64,000 bases of DNA, taken from Entamoeba invadens IP1. Its lineage: Eukaryota; Evosea; Mastigamoebida; Endamoebidae. The notes under the pieces are model-generated. The model made no database searches, was not told where the DNA came from, and was given only the letters and a program-made list of their open reading frames with translations. Position 1 is the stretch's first letter; every line of letters begins with the position of its first letter. Of the stretch, positions 61,212-64,000 are shown piece after piece. The translations under genes and the position numbers were made by a program. The DNA lies in contig NW_004440440.1 in NCBI RefSeq assembly GCF_000330505.1, forward strand, positions 76,434-140,433, in the 5' to 3' direction.

Positions 61212-62204
61212 CTATTTTGAAAGCATCTGAAAGTTGGTGTCTTTGTGTAACTGTCCTATTCCTTCAAAGTTTTCCTTCATTATAAGCTGATACGACTTAA
61301 TGAAAAACTCGACAACTTCAAACACAACAGACGAGATTGCACATGTCCTGTCCCACGCAACACTGGTCCCAATTGCTTTTGCAAGTGTTTTTGGACTGAA
61401 GTGCTGTGGATCGAACTTCGATAAGTAATTTAATAACTCGAAAACAACATCAATAACACCCCGTTGCTCTTCTGTAACAGTTTTCACAACCCTCCGCATT
61501 TTGTCGACTTTCATGTTGTCTGGATTCAAAAACTCCAAAAGTGGGTGAAAGACAGGAAGGGGGAGTCGACGGAGAAACTCTTTGATTACACAAAACGCGA
61601 CTTGAGGAGACAACTCTGTTGTTTCTCCGTGTTCGATTGAAGACATTGTGAATGAAAGTGTTTGCGAAGCGACGTCTGTGAAAAGAGTGGTTGAGTCTCT
61701 TTTTATCGCAACTACACACAACATAAGAAATGGAGGGACAATTTTCCCCGACAATTTATGTAAGTCGCGGAGGTCGACCCCGAAGAGTGAAAAGTTTTTA
61801 GCGGACGAAGTGTATGTGTTCAGTACTTTCTTCCACCTCTCGCGGTCTTGTTTTGAGTCGAAACATAATACAAGTTTTCTCTTCCGCGTGTCTATAGTCT
61901 CCACAACGCATAGAGTCTTCCCACGGACTTTAGAGTATTCCTCCAAGTTATCCTCGACTTTAGTATATAAAAGTTGTATAGTAGCAATCTCGTGGGGCTT
62001 TGAATTGAAGCGGGTTAGTATTGACTTTTTTGGTATAGTCAATACAATTAATTTGTTCTTCTCTAAATTAATAAGTTGGGAGTCGTCAATCCTCGGCTCG
62101 AATACACATAACTGTGTTGGTGTTGTTTGCAATGTCGAGTTAAAAGTTACTTCAAACGAAAGAAGAGTCACTTTAGTAAACAGCTCTTCTTCATTCTGTG
62201 ACAT
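61212..62204 (-). CDS. PH-RhoGAP protein lacking the arginine finger
   Basis: 330 residues. An N-terminal PH domain (about 20-130) ends in the typical amphipathic helix DSKQDRERWKKVLNTY. A RhoGAP domain follows (about 143-325) and begins FGVDLRDLHK, with VPPFLMLCVVAI, then the segment where the family has GIFRxSG; here it reads TLFTDVASQ, so the catalytic arginine is missing. Later helices are well kept: CVIKEFLRRLPLPVFH (family K-x-x-L-R-x-L-P-x-P), LLNYLSKF and LAKAIGTSVAW (family L-A-x-x-x-x-P-x-L). So it probably binds a Rho-family GTPase without speeding hydrolysis, or uses a different residue. The ATG at 62204 is the first in frame. Confidence 0.75.
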   Translation of the reverse strand: MSQNEEELFTKVTLLSFEVTFNSTLQTTPTQLCVFEPRIDDSQLINLEKNKLIVLTIPKKSILTRFNSKPHEIATIQLLYTKVEDNLEEYSKVRGKTLCVVETIDTRKRKLVLCFDSKQDRERWKKVLNTYTSSAKNFSLFGVDLRDLHKLSGKIVPPFLMLCVVAIKRDSTTLFTDVASQTLSFTMSSIEHGETTELSPQVAFCVIKEFLRRLPLPVFHPLLEFLNPDNMKVDKMRRVVKTVTEEQRGVIDVVFELLNYLSKFDPQHFSPKTLAKAIGTSVAWDRTCAISSVVFEVVEFFIKSYQLIMKENFEGIGQLHKDTNFQMLSK

Positions 62205-62809
62205 GATTCTACTTTTTCATAGTTTTGTAATTTATTGTATTAATAGTTTTGGATGGTAAAAATTAAACTGATGTTTATATTGGTCATTATTTTGATGTGT
62301 GTTTATTTAAAAACAAAATCTTCCTCCAATAAACCATTTCTAAAAATTATTATTATTATTTAACTATTATAATCTATTTTTTTAAAGAAATCAAAAAATA
62401 TAATTTTTTGAATAGTAAATAATTCGAATAAGAATGAAATATATTATTACATTATTAATTCAAAATAATAAAATTAAAGTAAAATAATAATATTACACTT
62501 TTATTTTTTTTTAACAAACCAAAAAATCAGAATAAAATTTAACACATATAATTTAACTGAACAATCAGGAAAAAAATGGCTTTTGAAAAAAAATCCCGAT
62601 ATTTTACATAAAAATACTATAAAACTACTTGTACAACTATTTTCTGGTGGTCTTAACATCTATATTTTATAACATACTAAAAAAATAATAATTATAATAA
62701 TATAATATAAAAATTAAATAATATTTGAACATTTAATTTATAATCGAGTTAGAGTTATGTATTAAAAAAATGCAAATGAAAAGAACGGAAAAAACAATTT
62801 TAAATAACG
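62205..62809. other. AT-rich spacer
   Basis: A bidirectional upstream region for the PH-RhoGAP gene (minus) and the partial gene at 62810. It consists of A/T tracts only, with no recognisable gene or RNA. Confidence 0.55.
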
Positions 62810-64000
62810 ATGTCGCTTTCTTCATCACAAGAAGACATCAATCATCATAGTGACGAATCGAAATTGACTAATGCGTCTAATATAATACCTTCAGATTTAA
62901 AACACAAAGTAATGAATGATATATCAACTATTACAGATACCAACGAAATAGTTACATTGAACACTATTTACTCGATATTAGATGATCTCAAAATTAATTA
63001 TCACTCGAAGGTCAAACATATTTCAGAAGAATTAAAAATTAACCAACGAACGGTCTTGGCTACCCTTCGTCTTACTACCTTCAAAAACTGTTTGTCTTTT
63101 CACCAAAAGGTAAGAGCCACTTTAAATGGAACAAATCCTAAAAACGTCTTCTTTGTTGAAGAACTTGGTACGCAGTTTTATCACAAGAAACTTGTTGGGA
63201 CGTTGACGGTGTTCAATGAGAATGTGAAAGTCTGTGGAAGGAGGAGTTGCCTTTCGAATATTTTTATCAGCTGCAATGGTATAGGTGACAGTGTGCTTCC
63301 TTTGTTTGCCATTTCAAACATAAGAAAACCCAAGAAGGATATGAAGGACAAGGCGTTATTTATAGAGAGCCATACTGGGGTGATTACCAAAGAACAATTG
63401 AAGATGTGGTTAGAGGATGTGTTGCTCCAATTTATCAAATCCCAAAACAAAAACACTAAAAACACAGAGAAGTGTTATGTGATAATGAATGGGGCATACA
63501 AAGAGATAGCAGAAATGGTGAAAAAGGTGTTTGAAAAGGAAAACATTGAATTTTTGTTTGAACAAGACGAAGGGTTTGATGTGTTCAACCCATTGAATAA
63601 ATTTTCTGCGTTACTGAAGAACAAGTACCCCCTCGGCAATAGAAAGTTGAAAACAAATTTTGTGGAAATACTGAAGAGGGTCGACGAGTCAAAGTCCGAT
63701 TTACTCAAGTGGTCTGAAGAGTACTTAGGCGATGCGAAGTGGAATGAAGAGGAGTATTTTAAAGGAGTGAAAGAACTTTTGAGTAAGAGAGAAGTCAAAC
63801 CAAGAGAAAAGAAAAGAGAATTTAGTGAGAATGAAGAAAAGGAGAGCAAAGTGGAGAGTGAGAAGCTAAAGATGGAAGAGACTAAAATAGATGGAGATGA
63901 AAGTGAAGAAGATGTGAAAGAACCACAGAAAATTAAGACTGAAAATGTCTTATCGACTGTCACAAAAACAACGAATTTGTGTGAAGAAGTGTTACACTGT
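62810..64000 (+). CDS. Partial gene: degenerate DDE-transposase-like protein with charged tail
   Basis: The frame is open from an ATG at 62810 (in-frame TAA at 62801) to the end of the window, 397 codons with no stop, so it is 3'-truncated. The N-terminal 110 residues include a helix-turn-helix-like stretch (HISEELKINQRTVLATLRL). Residues 110-290 resemble the catalytic core of Tc1/mariner or pogo transposases in order: VFFVEELGT where the first D is expected, KCYVIMNGAYKE where D-N-A is expected, then FDVFNPLNKFSALLKNKY, comparable to S-P-D-L-N-P-I-E-x-x-W-x-x-L-K. All three acidic residues are changed or doubtful. A Lys/Glu-rich tail (about 325 on) follows. No terminal repeats are in view. 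It could be a domesticated transposase, perhaps DNA-binding. The resemblance is inference. Confidence 0.55.
   Translation, partial: MSLSSSQEDINHHSDESKLTNASNIIPSDLKHKVMNDISTITDTNEIVTLNTIYSILDDLKINYHSKVKHISEELKINQRTVLATLRLTTFKNCLSFHQKVRATLNGTNPKNVFFVEELGTQFYHKKLVGTLTVFNENVKVCGRRSCLSNIFISCNGIGDSVLPLFAISNIRKPKKDMKDKALFIESHTGVITKEQLKMWLEDVLLQFIKSQNKNTKNTEKCYVIMNGAYKEIAEMVKKVFEKENIEFLFEQDEGFDVFNPLNKFSALLKNKYPLGNRKLKTNFVEILKRVDESKSDLLKWSEEYLGDAKWNEEEYFKGVKELLSKREVKPREKKREFSENEEKESKVESEKLKMEETKIDGDESEEDVKEPQKIKTENVLSTVTKTTNLCEEVLHC

Overview
The window is nuclear DNA of a compact amoebozoan genome and most resembles Entamoeba. Coding exons are moderately AT-rich and packed closely on both strands. 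Between them lie very AT-rich spacers of 0.2-2.2 kb. Most of the introns I could place (37-113 nt) start with GTTTGT and many end in TAG, the Entamoeba pattern. A textbook AAAAATTCA initiator abuts one start codon. The fairly high GC of the exons and the number of introns fit a species such as E. invadens better than E. histolytica, but that is inference.

Layout. 0-5.6 kb: a coiled-coil protein, a START lipid-transfer protein, a secreted Cys-rich, probably GPI-anchored protein with two introns, and a 2.2-kb spacer with inverted repeats. 5.6-16.1 kb: a giant SAM/GRAM/myotubularin/LRR/Roc-COR-like/kinase protein (interrupted by a 100-N gap), a MORN plus alpha/beta-hydrolase membrane protein with a lost nucleophile, and a C9orf72-like DENN candidate. 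16-28 kb: a micro membrane protein, SKP1, a four-helix membrane protein, a tiny DPM2-like gene, a Pumilio protein, S-adenosylmethionine synthetase, condensin CAP-H and a DYRK/Yak1-type kinase. 28-47 kb: an importin-beta family protein, a spatacsin (SPG11)-like protein of 1940 residues, a LITAF-domain protein, Clf1/Crooked-neck, TRM61, an L1-fold ribosome-biogenesis factor and a Lam/Aster-type sterol-transfer protein. 47-59 kb: cytosolic HSP70, a tRNA-Leu/tRNA-Ser pair, a coiled-coil protein, a four-fold profilin concatemer, PUS3, a complete Tc1/mariner-type transposon and a second, almost identical copy of the tRNA pair. 59-64 kb: a NAP-family histone chaperone, an LRR-like protein, a PH-RhoGAP protein without an arginine finger, and the start of a protein that looks like a degenerate DDE transposase and runs off the window.

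There are no operons; genes are transcribed singly from short promoters. Functional themes are membrane and lysosome traffic (C9orf72-like, spatacsin, LITAF, Lam/Aster, START, dead myotubularin), chromatin (condensin, NAP), RNA processing and modification (Clf1, PUS3, TRM61, L1-like, PUF), and catalytically dead relatives of enzymes (myotubularin, hydrolase, RhoGAP, DDE). Most functional names rest on motif recognition by eye; gene structures were checked by reading frame across each proposed intron.
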